This document shows positions 40,668-50,593 of a DNA stretch of 64,000 nucleotides, piece by piece. Source of the DNA: an uncultured bacterium (GTDB lineage: Bacteria; Verrucomicrobiota; Kiritimatiellia; RFP12; UBA1067); the NCBI GenBank assembly GCA_902779075.1, contig CACZAK010000029.1, forward strand, positions 14,636 through 78,635, given 5' to 3'. How positions within the stretch are numbered: the first letter of the stretch is position 1; each line of letters opens with the position of its first letter. Below the pieces are notes generated by a model that was not told the origin of the DNA, searched no databases, and saw nothing but the letters and a program-made list of their open reading frames with translations. A program made the position numbers and the translations under genes.

Positions 40668-43600
40668 TACGCCTCAGCCTTCCCCACAAGGATCTTCGCG
40701 GCGTGTCCGTTGAGGTCAACTGACTTCGCCTCGCCGCATGCGGCGAAATCAAGCGCGACGGCAAGCGTCTCGGCCGTCACGTAGTCGCGATGCGCCTCAA
40801 TCGCCGCCTTCAGCTCGTCGTCCGCCTCCACCGTCACGCGGATGCGCTGCGTGACCTCGTAGTCGGCTTCCTTGCGCATCGCCTGCACGTGGCTCACGAA
40901 TTCGCGGGCGAGGCCCTCGGCCACAAGCTCGGGCGTGAGCGCGGTTTCAAGGCCCACCACCACGGGGCCATCGGAGGCCACCACGAGGCCGGCCTTCGGG
41001 GAGCGGGTGACGAGCACATCTTCGGGTGCGATCTCGACACCCTCGATGACCTTAGTCTCACCGTTCCCCGTTCCCCATTCCCCGTTCCCCATCGCCGCGA
41101 TGGCGGCCGCCACGGCCTTCATCTTCGGGCCGCATTTCTTGCCAAGGGTCTTGAAGTTCGCCTTGTAGGAAACGTCGCAGAGCTCCGTTTCGTCGGCGAC
41201 GAACTGCACGGCCTTCACGTTCAGCTCGTCCTCGATGAGCGATTCAAGACCCTTCACGTCGCCGCCGGCCACCTTCAGGACGGAGAGCGGCTGGCGCACC
41301 TTGAGGTCGTTGTCGGCGCGGAGGCGCCGTCCGAGCTCCACCACGGCCTGCACGTCGGCCATGCGGCGCTCGAGGTCGAGGTCGCGCGCGGCGGCGTTCG
41401 CCGTCGGGAAGTCGCACAGGTGCACGGATTCGGGGTCGCCCTCGCCCTTGAGGTTGCGGTAGATTTCCTCCGCGATGAACGGCGTGAACGGCGCGGCAAC
41501 CTTCGCGAGTTGCACGAGCACGTAGCGGAGCGTGCGGTAGGCGCAGAGCTTGTCGCCGTCGTTCTGCGACTTCCAGAAGCGGCGGCGCGAGCGGCGGATG
41601 TACCAGTTCGTGAGATCCTCGATGAACTTCACGAACGGACGCACCGAGCGTTGCAGGTCGTAGACGTCCATCGCCGCCGTCACGTCGGCGATCAGCGTTT
41701 CCATCGAGGAAACAATCCAGCGGTCAAGCACGTTGTCGCTTTCGGGGAAGCGCACTTCCGCGTCAGCGAATCCATCCACGTTCGCGTAGGTCACGAAGAA
41801 CGAGTAGGCGTTCCAGAGCGGGATGAGGATGTCGCGCATGAGCTGCTTCACGCCGTTCTCGGAGAACTTGAGGTTCTCGGCGCGTACGACGGGCGAGTAG
41901 ATCATGTAGAGGCGGATTGCGTCGGCCCCGTACGTATCAAGCATCTTCGTGGGGTCGGGGTAGTTCTTGAGGCGCTTCGACATCTTCTTGCCGTCTTCGG
42001 CGAGCACGAGACCGTTCACGATCACGTTGCGGTACGGCGACTTGTCGAAGAGGCACGTGCCGAGCACCATGAGCGTGTAGAACCAGCCGCGGGTCTGATC
42101 GAGGCCCTCGGCGATGAAATCGGCGGGGAAGAAATCGACAACGGACGGGGGCTCTGGCGCCCCCGAACCCCGCCCAAGGTTGCCGCCTTCGGCGGCTTCA
42201 CCCATATAATGCTGCTGCGCATACGGCATCGAACCGCTCTCGAACCAGCAGTCGAGCACTTCGGGGGTGCGGTGGTAGGTCTTGCCGTCCTTCTTGATCA
42301 CGATCTTGTCAATGAAGTGCTTGTGGAGGTCTGTCACCTTCTCGCCGGAGAGCGCCTCCAGCTCGGCGACGGAGCCCACGCAGATCATGTCGGAGGGGTC
42401 GGCGTCGTTCACCCACACCGGGATGCAGCTGCCCCAGAAGCGGTTGCGCGAGATGTTCCAGTCGCGCGCCTCCTCGAGCCAGTTGCCGAAACGCTTCTCG
42501 CCCACGTAGTCGGGCGTCCAGTGCACGGTGGCGTTGTTCTTCGCGAGGCGCTCGTGAAGATCCTCCACGCGCACATACCAGGCGTCGATCGCGCGATAGA
42601 TGAGCGGGGTGTCGGTGCGGTCGCAGAACGGGTAGGAGTGGACGATCGTCGCCTGGTGGACGAGCTTGCCCTCGGCCTTGAGGCGCTTGATGATGTCCTT
42701 GTCGCAGTCCTTGCAGAAGCGGCCCGCGTACTCGGGCACTGCGTCCGTGAAGGCGCAAGCGTCGTCGAGCGGATCGGCGAACGCGGTGATCCCCGCCTCC
42801 TTGCACACGCGGAAGTCGTCCTCGCCGTAGGCGGGGGCGATGTGGACGAGGCCCACGCCGTCGTCCGTCGTCACGTAGTCGTCGTTCAGCACCTGGAACG
42901 CGCCCTCGGCGCGCTTCTCCGCGAAGTACGGGAACATCGGCTCGTACTGCACGCCTTTCAGCGCACTGCCCTTGAACTCGACCACAACCTCGTACTGCTC
43001 TGGTTTCTTGAAGATGTGAGGCAGACGGGCCTTGGCCATCACGTAGATCGGGCGCGCGTCGTCAGTGAGGTCGCGTACGGCCACGTAGTCGATGCTCGCG
43101 CCCGCACAAATCGCAAGGTTCTCCGGGAGGGTCCAGGGGGTGGTGGTCCAGATGAGGAGGTAAAGCGGAGTGTCATCTAGCTTTTCTAGCACACCTAGCT
43201 TTTCTAGGAAGGCCTGCCCATCGATCACCTTCACCCGCACCGTCACGGTCGGGTCCTGCACGTCCTTGTAGTTGCTGCCGGCCTCGAAGTTGGAGAGCGG
43301 CGTGGAGAGCTTCCACGAATACGGCATGATGCGGTGGCTCTTGTAGACGCGTCCCTGGTTCCAGAGCTGCTTGAACACCCACCAGATCGTCTCCATGAAG
43401 TCGGGGTTCATGGTCTTGTAGTCGTTGTCGAAATCGACCCAGCGGCCCATGCGCGTGACGGTCTTGCGCCACTCGCTGACGTACTTCAGCACCATCGAGC
43501 GGCATTGCTCGTTGAACTTGTCGACTCCGATTTTCTTGATCTCGGGCGCGCCGGCGATGCCAAGCGCCTCCTGCGCGAGCGCCTCGATCGGGAGACCGTG

Positions 43601-43864
43601 CGTATCCCAGCCGAAGCGGCGCTCCACGTACTTGCCGCGCATCGTCTGATAGCGCGGCACGATGTCCTTGATCGTGCCCGCGAGCAGATGCCCGTAGTGC
43701 GGCAGGCCCGTCGCGAACGGAGGACCGTCGTAGAACGTGTAGCGTCCCTTGCCCTTGTTGCGGTCCAGCGACTTCTTGAACACGTCGCCTTCCGCCCAGT
43801 ATTTCAGGATTCCTTCCTCCATCTGGGGGAACTGGACCTTGTTGGACACCGGTTTAAACATCAT
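40667..43864 (-). CDS. ileS: Isoleucyl-tRNA synthetase, eukaryote-like type
   Basis: It charges tRNA-Ile. About 1,065 residues; ATG at 43864 with GGAG just upstream. The HIGH motif is HYGH (PHYGHLLAGTIKD), the KMSKS loop is KKMSKRLKNYP, and WDTHGLPIE marks the type-2, eukaryote-like class that is often less sensitive to mupirocin. CP1 editing and C-terminal anticodon domains are complete. Three short repeats sit in frame: LEKLGVLEKLDD (43177-43207), GEAAEGGNLGRGSGAPEP (42147-42196) and MGNGEWGTGNGE (41061-41092). It heads the ileS-pyrK-pyrD operon. Confidence 0.96.
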   Translation of the reverse strand: MMFKPVSNKVQFPQMEEGILKYWAEGDVFKKSLDRNKGKGRYTFYDGPPFATGLPHYGHLLAGTIKDIVPRYQTMRGKYVERRFGWDTHGLPIEALAQEALGIAGAPEIKKIGVDKFNEQCRSMVLKYVSEWRKTVTRMGRWVDFDNDYKTMNPDFMETIWWVFKQLWNQGRVYKSHRIMPYSWKLSTPLSNFEAGSNYKDVQDPTVTVRVKVIDGQAFLEKLGVLEKLDDTPLYLLIWTTTPWTLPENLAICAGASIDYVAVRDLTDDARPIYVMAKARLPHIFKKPEQYEVVVEFKGSALKGVQYEPMFPYFAEKRAEGAFQVLNDDYVTTDDGVGLVHIAPAYGEDDFRVCKEAGITAFADPLDDACAFTDAVPEYAGRFCKDCDKDIIKRLKAEGKLVHQATIVHSYPFCDRTDTPLIYRAIDAWYVRVEDLHERLAKNNATVHWTPDYVGEKRFGNWLEEARDWNISRNRFWGSCIPVWVNDADPSDMICVGSVAELEALSGEKVTDLHKHFIDKIVIKKDGKTYHRTPEVLDCWFESGSMPYAQQHYMGEAAEGGNLGRGSGAPEPPSVVDFFPADFIAEGLDQTRGWFYTLMVLGTCLFDKSPYRNVIVNGLVLAEDGKKMSKRLKNYPDPTKMLDTYGADAIRLYMIYSPVVRAENLKFSENGVKQLMRDILIPLWNAYSFFVTYANVDGFADAEVRFPESDNVLDRWIVSSMETLIADVTAAMDVYDLQRSVRPFVKFIEDLTNWYIRRSRRRFWKSQNDGDKLCAYRTLRYVLVQLAKVAAPFTPFIAEEIYRNLKGEGDPESVHLCDFPTANAAARDLDLERRMADVQAVVELGRRLRADNDLKVRQPLSVLKVAGGDVKGLESLIEDELNVKAVQFVADETELCDVSYKANFKTLGKKCGPKMKAVAAAIAAMGNGEWGTGNGETKVIEGVEIAPEDVLVTRSPKAGLVVASDGPVVVGLETALTPELVAEGLAREFVSHVQAMRKEADYEVTQRIRVTVEADDELKAAIEAHRDYVTAETLAVALDFAACGEAKSVDLNGHAAKILVGKAEA
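41061..41092. repeat. Heptamer array inside ileS
   Basis: CCGTTCC, CCGTTCC, CCATTCC, CCGTTCC and a partial fifth unit follow one another with a 7-bp period. They encode MGNGEWGTGNGE in the C-terminal part of the enzyme. Heptamers of this composition resemble the STRR repeats known from cyanobacteria. Confidence 0.75.
42147..42196. repeat. Two small hairpins inserted in ileS
   Basis: GGGGGC/GCCCCC arms around CTCTGG and a GCCGCC-TTC-GGCGGC hairpin stand together. They encode about 18 residues (EAAEGGNLGRGSGAPEPP) between the AQQHY and FFPADFIAEG motifs, where other IleRS have a shorter, unrelated loop. Confidence 0.65.
43177..43207. repeat. CTAGCTTTTCTAG direct repeat inside ileS
   Basis: The 13-mer CTAGCTTTTCTAG occurs at 43177 and 43195, an 18-bp period. 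Both copies are in frame and encode LEKLGVLEKL in the editing-domain boundary just before YLLIWTTTPWTLP. Confidence 0.7.
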
Positions 43865-43892
43865 TTTCTCCAAATCTGTGTAAAACGCCTAT

Positions 43893-43921
43893 AGTATACC
43901 ACAAAGACGTCCGTATACCAA
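43893..43921 (-). promoter_or_regulatory. Promoter of ileS-pyrK-pyrD
   Basis: On the minus strand TTGGTA (43916-43921) and TATACT (43893-43898) are 17 bp apart, about 30 bp before the ileS ATG. Confidence 0.65.
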
Positions 43922-43954
43922 CACCCGCCCTTAGGGCGTTGTTGCGCCGGCACG

Positions 43955-44212
43955 TCAGTACATCTTCTCGTACTCGCCCTTCTGCACCTTCTTCAGACAG
44001 GAGAAGCCCGCGCGTTTGGCACGGTAGTGCAGGTCGGTCTGCGAATGGCCGAGCCCTGGGGCCTGTATTACGCGGAAAATCGGAGCGCCGCAATCGGGGC
44101 ATACGGTGAGTTTGGGATCGTTGATCGACTGGGCGATCTCGAAACCCGCGCTGCACTTCGCGCATCCTTTAGACCCTTCCTTCACCTCGTAGACGTACAT
44201 CGGCATGGCCAC
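43955..44212 (-). CDS. Zinc-ribbon protein, FmdB-like
   Basis: The 85-residue product begins MAMPMYVYEVKEG and has two CxxC pairs, GCAKCSAGFE and VCPDCGAPIFRVIQAPG, like the FmdB/CxxC_CXXC_SSSS putative regulatory family, although its first knuckle lacks the usual FE after the start. Function of the family is poorly known. It starts 4 bp after folE ends and is probably in the same transcript. Confidence 0.65.
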   Translation of the reverse strand: MAMPMYVYEVKEGSKGCAKCSAGFEIAQSINDPKLTVCPDCGAPIFRVIQAPGLGHSQTDLHYRAKRAGFSCLKKVQKGEYEKMY

Positions 44213-44216
44213 ATCC

Positions 44217-44804
44217 TCACTTAGCGAGCGACAGGAACTCCTGCCGCACCTTCTCGTCCTCGCGGAAACTACCGAGCATGGCGGACGTAATCATCTCGGA
44301 ATTCTGTTTCTCAACGCCCCGCATCATCATGCAGAGATGCCTGCATCGGAACACCACGCCCACGCCCTCCGCGCCGGATGCATCCTGAATCGCCTCCGCC
44401 ACTTGCTCGGTCAGCCGCTCCTGTATCTGCAGACGGCGCGCGAAGCAGTCCACGATGCGGGCGATCTTCGAGACGCCCAGCACCTTGCCGCGCGCGATGT
44501 ATCCCACCGCGCACGTGCCGAAGAACGGCAGCAGATGGTGCTCGCACATCGAGTAGACCTCGATGTCCCGCAGCACGATCATGTGGTTCGCACCAGTCTC
44601 GAAGACGGCGTTGTTCAGTACGCCCCTCGGCGTCTGGCGGTAGCCGCGCGTGAGGAAAGCAAGGGACTTCGCCACGCGCGACGGCGTCTTCAGCAGCCCT
44701 TCGCGCCCGGGATCCTCGCCCAGTTCCACGAGGAGCTGGCGCACGAGCGACGCGATTTTGCGTTCGTCCGGTTCACGGACTTCTGTCTTCTTCATTTTTC
44801 GCAT
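44217..44804 (-). CDS. folE: GTP cyclohydrolase I
   Basis: It converts GTP to dihydroneopterin triphosphate, first step of folate synthesis. The 195-residue product has ETPxRV-type [10 protein letters not shown], the zinc and substrate site [33 protein letters not shown] and [20 protein letters not shown] (the second zinc ligand C and SxxxTSAMLG). It lies 12 bp downstream of the FGGY kinase gene. Confidence 0.96.
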   Translation of the reverse strand: MRKMKKTEVREPDERKIASLVRQLLVELGEDPGREGLLKTPSRVAKSLAFLTRGYRQTPRGVLNNAVFETGANHMIVLRDIEVYSMCEHHLLPFFGTCAVGYIARGKVLGVSKIARIVDCFARRLQIQERLTEQVAEAIQDASGAEGVGVVFRCRHLCMMMRGVEKQNSEMITSAMLGSFREDEKVRQEFLSLAK

Positions 44805-44816
44805 GGCGGTATTCTA

Positions 44817-46319
44817 TCAAACGTCCGCCCGCGCCGCAACTGCCCACTCGCCGAGCTTTTCGGTGAGCGCGCACCAGCGGACGTAGCGGCGGGCGTAGTC
44901 GGCGGCGGATTCGGCGTCCGGCGAGGCCTCCGCATCGGCGCGCGAAATCGTCTCGAGGATCGAGAAGTCGTCCCACACGCCCGCGCCAACGCCCGCCACG
45001 AGAGCCGCGCCGAGTGCGGCCGCCTGCTGCCCGATCGCGGCACGCGCCACGCGGCGGCCGTAGACGTCCGCATAGATCTGACGCCACAGCGGCGAGTTCG
45101 CGCCGCCGCCCACGAGCGTAAGCGGCTCTGCGACCGGCGCAAGACGCGCCAACTCGTCAAGCGCGTTACGGAGCCCGAACGCCACCCCCTCCATCACGGC
45201 GCGGATCACGTCGCCGCGCGTGTGCCGGAGGTCGAGGTTCGCGAACGCGCCGCGCAGCGCCGGCGTCGGGTCGAGCGAACTGCCGCCCGCGAGCGACGGG
45301 TTGAAGTAGAGGTCGTGCGCGCCGCGGCCCGCCTTCTCCGCCTCGGCGTCCATCGCCACGAAGTCCATCCCGCCGCACAGCACGTCGCGACACCACGTGT
45401 GCGACGTCCCCGCCGAGAAGATGGCGAGCGCGGAGGCGTACTGTCCCGGCACCACGTGGTCGAACACGTAGGGACGCGTCGCGACGTCGAGAAGCGGCTT
45501 CGCGGAGGAGACGGCAATCCACGCCGACGACCCGAGCGAGCAGTACGCCCGCCCTTCCCGCCACGCACCCGCACCGAGCGCCATGCAGGAGTTGTCCACG
45601 CCGCCAGCCACCACCTTCACGTCCTGCGGCAGCCCCAGCTCGCGCGCGGCGTCCGGCGTGAGCGCGCCGAGTACCTGCGTGGCGGGGACGATCTCGGGGA
45701 AGAGCTCGCGCGGCAGGCCGGAGGCGGCAATCAGCCCTTCGTCATACCGCCGCGCCGCGAGGTCGTACACGCCCGTGCCGGAGGCGTAGGAGAAATCCGT
45801 CGCCCGCACGCCGCAGAGACGGTAGTTGATGTAGTCCTTCGTACCGAGGATCGTCACGGCGCGTCCGAACCATTCCGGCTCGTGCGCGCGGAACCACATC
45901 AATTTGAACACCGAATAGAGCGCGGCCGGGAACCCGTTGCCCGTCTTCATGTACCACGCCTCCTCCGGCACCTCGCGGAAGAACGCCTGCGCCTCTGCGC
46001 CCGCGCGCGAGTCGCTCCAGATCGGCACCGTGGGACGCAACAGGTTGCCCGCCGCGTCGAGCGGGACCACGCCGAGGGAGTGTCCGGAGATGCCGAGCGC
46101 ACGCACGCGCTTCATCTTCTCCTCGCCCGCCTGTTCGGCGAGGAGACGCGTGGAACGTACAGTCGCGCGCCACCAGTCCTCGGGGGACTGCTCGTGGAAA
46201 CCGCTCGCGGGATAGGTCGTCTCGTAGGCGTCGAAGCCGGACGCCACGCACGTGCCGTCCGCGCCGTACAGGGAGGCCTTGATGCCGCCCGTTCCAAAAT
46301 CGTATGCGATGATGTACAT
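44817..46319 (-). CDS. FGGY-family carbohydrate kinase (xylulokinase-like)
   Basis: The chosen start is MYIIAYDFG (ATG 46319) with GAAGGA eight bases upstream, a near-ideal ribosome site. This gives 500 residues, the family length. Motifs: N-terminal phosphate loop YDFGTGGIKASL, the sugar-binding HEQSPEDWW, catalytic Asp in GGVDNSCMALGAG, and C-terminal GGGANSPLWRQIYADV. The exact sugar is uncertain. The reading frame is continuous with the upstream glycosidase through an A8 run, giving an apparent 1,400-residue fusion; I treat them as two genes. Confidence 0.85.
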   Translation of the reverse strand: MYIIAYDFGTGGIKASLYGADGTCVASGFDAYETTYPASGFHEQSPEDWWRATVRSTRLLAEQAGEEKMKRVRALGISGHSLGVVPLDAAGNLLRPTVPIWSDSRAGAEAQAFFREVPEEAWYMKTGNGFPAALYSVFKLMWFRAHEPEWFGRAVTILGTKDYINYRLCGVRATDFSYASGTGVYDLAARRYDEGLIAASGLPRELFPEIVPATQVLGALTPDAARELGLPQDVKVVAGGVDNSCMALGAGAWREGRAYCSLGSSAWIAVSSAKPLLDVATRPYVFDHVVPGQYASALAIFSAGTSHTWCRDVLCGGMDFVAMDAEAEKAGRGAHDLYFNPSLAGGSSLDPTPALRGAFANLDLRHTRGDVIRAVMEGVAFGLRNALDELARLAPVAEPLTLVGGGANSPLWRQIYADVYGRRVARAAIGQQAAALGAALVAGVGAGVWDDFSILETISRADAEASPDAESAADYARRYVRWCALTEKLGEWAVAARADV

Positions 46320-46331
46320 TTGATGATCCTT

Positions 46332-49073
46332 CATTTTTTTTGTTTCGGAAAGAATGAAACTCTTCGGCGCCCACGCGCCGAGCATAAAGGTGAAGCTGCC
46401 GTTCTTTACGGCAATTGGCTCGCCGGCGATTTCACCGCGCAGGTTCACCGGCTGCGCCGTGGCTGCCTTCATGCCCGGCGGCAACGTAACCGTGATTTCG
46501 CCGCCATTGCCCGCCTGCTCCCATACGCGCAGCACGGTTCCCTCTCCATCAGGATTCGGGCAGAACGCCGTCACGCGCACCCCCTTCCGCGACAGCGCCA
46601 CACCACTTGCAACACTGGGACAACGGGCATCTTGCCCGTTGCCCGCCGCGAACGCGGCGACGGCGGGCTGGCGGATCTCCCACGCGGGCGTGAACACCGT
46701 CTGCTCCTCGTCCGCGCCGTGGGCGACGGGATAGACGCGCAGCGAGGCCGACCATGAGCCTGGAATCCATAGCGGGAAGTTCGTGTTCCACTGGTTGTTG
46801 TAGAGGTTCGCGAACACCTCCGACTCCGTCGGCACGTAGTCCGGCTCGTAGCGCCAGAGCCCCGGCCTTCCAAGGCTCCAGAGCGGCAAGTCGGCGGACA
46901 CCACGCCCACGCCCGCGCCGCCGGGGCCGCTCCGCACTGTAATCGCACGGTCCGCGCAGAGGATGTCCTTGTTCCCGCCGAAGATGATGTCCTTCGTGGG
47001 GTCGATCGTGCCGCCGATGCGTCCGACGCGGAACGACGGCCCCTCTACGTTGAACGGAAGACACAACCAGCCACCCTCGGGAATCGGATCGGGCGTCTTG
47101 TCTTCCACGCGCCACGTGATGTCCACGCACGGCAGATGGTCCGGAAACGAGAAGCGCATCTCATACGCCTTGGCGAGGCCCTTTGTGTCGTCGGGCGTCA
47201 TCACCACCTCCACGCCCAGCGGCGAGCACTTCATGCGCGCGCGCCAGCCGGACGGCGTGATCGCGGCATACGGCGAATGCGCGACGTCCGGCATCCCCGG
47301 CTTGCTGAGTCCGTCGTTCTTCTCGCGCTCGTTGTAGATCTTCGAGTAGCGGCCCACTTCGTTGCGGCTGAAGCGCTCGTGCAGGAACTGCCCGAGGACG
47401 TGTCCGCCCTGCTTCACGAGCTCGCGCCCGGTCGCATTCTCGACGAGCGAAGAAATGCCGCCCTTCTCCAGATCAAACTTAACGGTAAAGTGGCGGAACT
47501 TTTTGATTTGTCCATGTAGAACATGTAGATCATTTTGATTTTCTACATGTTTTACCTGTTCTCCATGGACAACATAAGTCTTGTAGCCGCCGGCCGGAAG
47601 GCCCTTTGCAAGGAACCTCACCTTTTTACCCTCCCTCACCGCATTTGGTAGGGACGCCTCGCCGAGGCGTCCGCCCTCCGGCATCTCCACCTCTACCACG
47701 GCGTCGCGCACATACGGCAGCGGATTGAACACCACCACGCGCGGGCCTGCCACGTCAACGCTCCGCGCAAGCGCCTCCATGCGCGCCCGGATGCCGTCCT
47801 GTGCCGCCTTGCACGCACGGCGCGCGTAGTCCGCATGGTACTGGAACGATTCGTCGAACTCCTTGTATTCGCCGGAGTCGTAGCGCTGGCGCCAGCCGGG
47901 ACGGTACAGCCGCGGACCGCGCACGCGGAAGCCGGCGAGCCCCCAGGTGTGTTCCGAGTAGAGGCCGGAGTCGCGGTAGGCACGTTCCAGGAGTTCCGCG
48001 ACGGGCTCGGTCGCGACGCCGAACGCCCGCAGCGTGGTATCAAGCTGTCCAAGCGTGACGAGGTCGCCGACGGTGCGGCGGTGGATGGCCGTCGCCTCGG
48101 GCAGGGTCATCATGCCGTGGATCCACGTATCGGGCATGTCGCCGCGCACAACGGGCAGGGACGGATGCGCCTTCTCCTCCGCGATGATGGCGTCCGCGAA
48201 TTCGTCGGGGTTGCCAAAACGCACATTGATGCCGGGGAGCTGTTGCCTCGCCTTGCGCAGGATATTGTCCACTTCCTTCCGCGACATCGGGCCGGCGTTG
48301 TCGCCCCGCATGTAGTAGGCGAGCCACGTCTTGTGCCGCCACCCCTTGGGCGGTGTCACGCTACCGCCGCCCATCCATCCGTATTTGGGCGAGTATCCAA
48401 GCAGAATACGTGAACCGTCAGGGCCCTCCCACCAGCAGAGCGTCGGAATCTTTTCCACCACGGACTTGGGCTTGCTGCACGGGTTGCTGCCCAGATGCAG
48501 GAACTTCACGCCGGCGTGGGCGAGCAGCGTGGGCATCACCCATGCGTGCTCCGGCACGTCCGTCTGCTTCGCATAGCGCGGCAGATCGAAGCCGAACTTC
48601 CGCGAGAGGTTCGAACCGTATGAGAACATCCGCACCAGTTCTTCGGCATCCGAGGCCTCCGTCTCGCTCGTGAACGGCAGCGCATGCCACATCAGGCGGC
48701 GCTGGCGCACGGCATCCTCGATCTTGGCCCGACGTTCGGGGGAATACTGTCCGTTCAGGATCGCGTCGGTCAGCCAAGCCGGCAGCGTCCAGCGCACGCG
48801 GAGGTCGGGCGGCATCGTCCGGTCGGAATCGAACAGCGCCAGCGCCTTGTCCATGTATGACGTCCTGTACAGCTTGACCAGTTCGGGGACAGTGTGCGTG
48901 TAACCCACGTCGAGGTGGCACTTCGTGACGATGATCACCTCCTCGAGGTTCGGCCAGTCGGGCGACCTGCGCTCCGCCGCCTTCTTGGCGAGATCGCTTT
49001 CAGCGCCCAGCGCCGCCGATGCGCCAAGCGCCATCGCCGCCACAATAGCTACTTGTCCAATTTTATTCGTCAT
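46332..49073 (-). CDS. Secreted GH38-like (DUF5054-like) glycosidase
   Basis: The ATG at 49073 has AAAGGAAAC upstream. A signal peptide (VAIVAAMALGASAALG) precedes EEVIIVTKCHLDVGYTHTV (about residues 35-53), which matches the metal-binding HxD start of the alpha-mannosidase fold; SYGSNLSRKFGFDLPRYAKQ and the long beta-sandwich tail (about 480-900) agree with GH38/DUF5054 proteins. The C-terminus is GAWAPKSFILSETKK at an A8 run; one A fewer would create TGA there and separate it from the kinase. Two hairpins and a nonamer array are inserted in frame (46622, 47513, 47647). Confidence 0.7.
46622..46640. repeat. AACGGGCA-tct-TGCCCGTT hairpin inside the glycosidase gene
   Basis: Eight-bp arms with a 3-nt loop, the same design as the intergenic copy at 5943. 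It encodes GNGQDARCP in frame. Confidence 0.65.
47513..47575. repeat. Nonamer/inverted repeat in the glycosidase gene
   Basis: CATGTAGAA, CATGTAGAT and CATTTTGAT have a 9-bp period, and ACATGTAGA pairs with TCTACATGT downstream. AT-rich, unlike its surroundings, it encodes GEQVKHVENQNDLHVLHG. Confidence 0.6.
47647..47675. repeat. GGTAGGG/CCGCC palindromic element in the glycosidase gene
   Basis: GGTAGGGACGCCTCG and CCGAGGCGTCCGCC form a hairpin with CTCGCCGAG centre. It encodes GGRLGEASLPN. Confidence 0.75.
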
Positions 49074-49104
49074 ATCTTTGTTTCCTTTCTTTAAGAACAA
49101 CCTG

Positions 49105-49125
49105 TGGGGACAGCCCCCGAACATT
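49105..49125. repeat. TGGGGACAG repeat, left copy beside the ATPase
   Basis: A 21-bp sequence beginning TGGGGACAGCCCCC matches 18 of 21 positions with the copy at 50683-50703, so the ATPase gene lies between two direct repeats. Confidence 0.6.
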
Positions 49126-50543
49126 TACCCCTTGAACAAATCGTCGAGCGTGACGACGGACTGAACGTCGGATGCGTTCGCGTTGGCCTTGAGCCCATGC
49201 GCGGAGACCATCGTAAGGTGAATTGCGTCCGACGTCCCCGTCTGCTCCGCATAGACCTCACGTTTGATCTTAAGCCGCCTGTCATATTCGTCCGTTATCG
49301 CAAACGGACCGGCGGTGTACTTCATTTCACACAGGTTGATGACCTTGTCGTCACGCTCGATGACAAGGTCGATCTGCGCGCCGTCCCCGTCCTTGCCGTC
49401 ATCGCGGAACCTCCAGCCGTATGTACGAGTCACAACGCCGGAGATGCCGAGCTTCCTCTTGATTGCCTCAAGATGCTGCAACGCCACGCGCTCAAAGGCG
49501 AGTCCGCACCAGATGCGCACGGCCTGCGTCGTCTGCGACACGGACCAGAAGTTCGGCATCAAGTTGGTCTCTCCGTCAATGAACCTAAAGTAGAACAGGA
49601 CGTAGTTGTCGATCAGCTGATAGACAAGATCGCGCTTCCGGCGCCCCGGTTCCGCGTATGCGCGGATGAAGTCGCATTGCGCAAGTTCTTTCAGAACGCG
49701 CGAAAGGCGTCCGTTCCCCTTCGTGCGCGTGGCCGCGATGATCTCGTTCCGCGTCATCCCGCACTTCTTCGTCCCGAGGGCGCGAATGACGGAAATGTAC
49801 AGCTTCGGCTTGCGGAAAAGAGCAAGAAACAGGTGGTCGAACTCGTCGGAGAGCTCCCCATGCGGAGCAAAGAACAACTCGTCGATGTTCTGCACGAGGC
49901 TGATGTCCGTGCGAAGCAGATCCCAGTAGTACGGGACGCCGCCCATCACCATGTACCCTTCCAGTATCTGGTCGCGGTTCATGACGTGTCCATTCGCGCG
50001 CACGAGCGCCTCGCATTCGGCAAGTGTGAACGGACGAAGGTAGATTTGCCGCGTCAGCCGGTTGTGGAGTCCGCCGTAATCATCGATAATCTTCTCGATG
50101 ACCCATGACGTCGCCGACCCGCAGATGACCAACATGATGTCATTCCGCGCAGAAGCCCATCCGTTCCAAAAATGGTCAAGGGCTCCGACGAAATCAGACT
50201 TCGGCGTATCCATCCACGGACATTCGTCGAGGAATATAATCTTGCGCCCCACTCCCTTTCCAAGAAGAAGCTCCTTGAGGAAATCAAACGCCTCGTACCA
50301 ATCTGACGGACGCCTGCACCTTGGATATCCCTGCGCCGAAAGGGACTTTGCGAACTCCTCCTGCTGTTTGGCGGTGCCACGCTTGCGTATGCCCGTATGC
50401 TCAAACGCGAAACTGCCAAATGCCTGCCGAACCAGAAACGTCTTTCCAATTCGGCGGCGTCCATAGACCGCAATGAATTCGGCCTTACCCGAATTCTCCG
50501 CGCTCTTTAGTTTTGCAAGTTCAGTTTCTCGGCCAATTATCAT
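49125..50543 (-). CDS. AAA ATPase with DUF234-type C-terminus
   Basis: MIIGRETELAKL (ATG 50543, AAAGG upstream) opens a 472-residue protein. Walker A is GRRRIGKTFLV (about 29-39), Walker B IIFLDECPWM (about 102-111), then VICGSATSWV and a winged helix (GMTRNEIIAATRTKGNGRLS). The C-terminal DUF234/PD-(D/E)XK-like core is GAQIDLVIERDDKVINLCEMK. Same family as the 12276-13703 protein, with which it shares layout but not close sequence. It has its own putative operator region upstream and direct repeats on both sides, as might a mobile cargo gene. Confidence 0.8.
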   Translation of the reverse strand: MIIGRETELAKLKSAENSGKAEFIAVYGRRRIGKTFLVRQAFGSFAFEHTGIRKRGTAKQQEEFAKSLSAQGYPRCRRPSDWYEAFDFLKELLLGKGVGRKIIFLDECPWMDTPKSDFVGALDHFWNGWASARNDIMLVICGSATSWVIEKIIDDYGGLHNRLTRQIYLRPFTLAECEALVRANGHVMNRDQILEGYMVMGGVPYYWDLLRTDISLVQNIDELFFAPHGELSDEFDHLFLALFRKPKLYISVIRALGTKKCGMTRNEIIAATRTKGNGRLSRVLKELAQCDFIRAYAEPGRRKRDLVYQLIDNYVLFYFRFIDGETNLMPNFWSVSQTTQAVRIWCGLAFERVALQHLEAIKRKLGISGVVTRTYGWRFRDDGKDGDGAQIDLVIERDDKVINLCEMKYTAGPFAITDEYDRRLKIKREVYAEQTGTSDAIHLTMVSAHGLKANANASDVQSVVTLDDLFKG

Positions 50544-50593
50544 CGAAAACAAACCTTTCTTGGCTGTTTCGACGCATAGCATACCTTATTTTC

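Noticed and set aside
40790..43180. 796-codon plus-strand frame
   Set aside because: It is antisense to ileS, which has every family motif on the minus strand.
43865..43873. TTG start for ileS
   Set aside because: The ATG at 43864 follows GGAG and gives the family N-terminus MFKPVSNK; the TTG lies in the ribosome site itself.
44205..46757. 850-codon plus-strand frame
   Set aside because: It is antisense to folE and the kinase, with biased composition and no domain.
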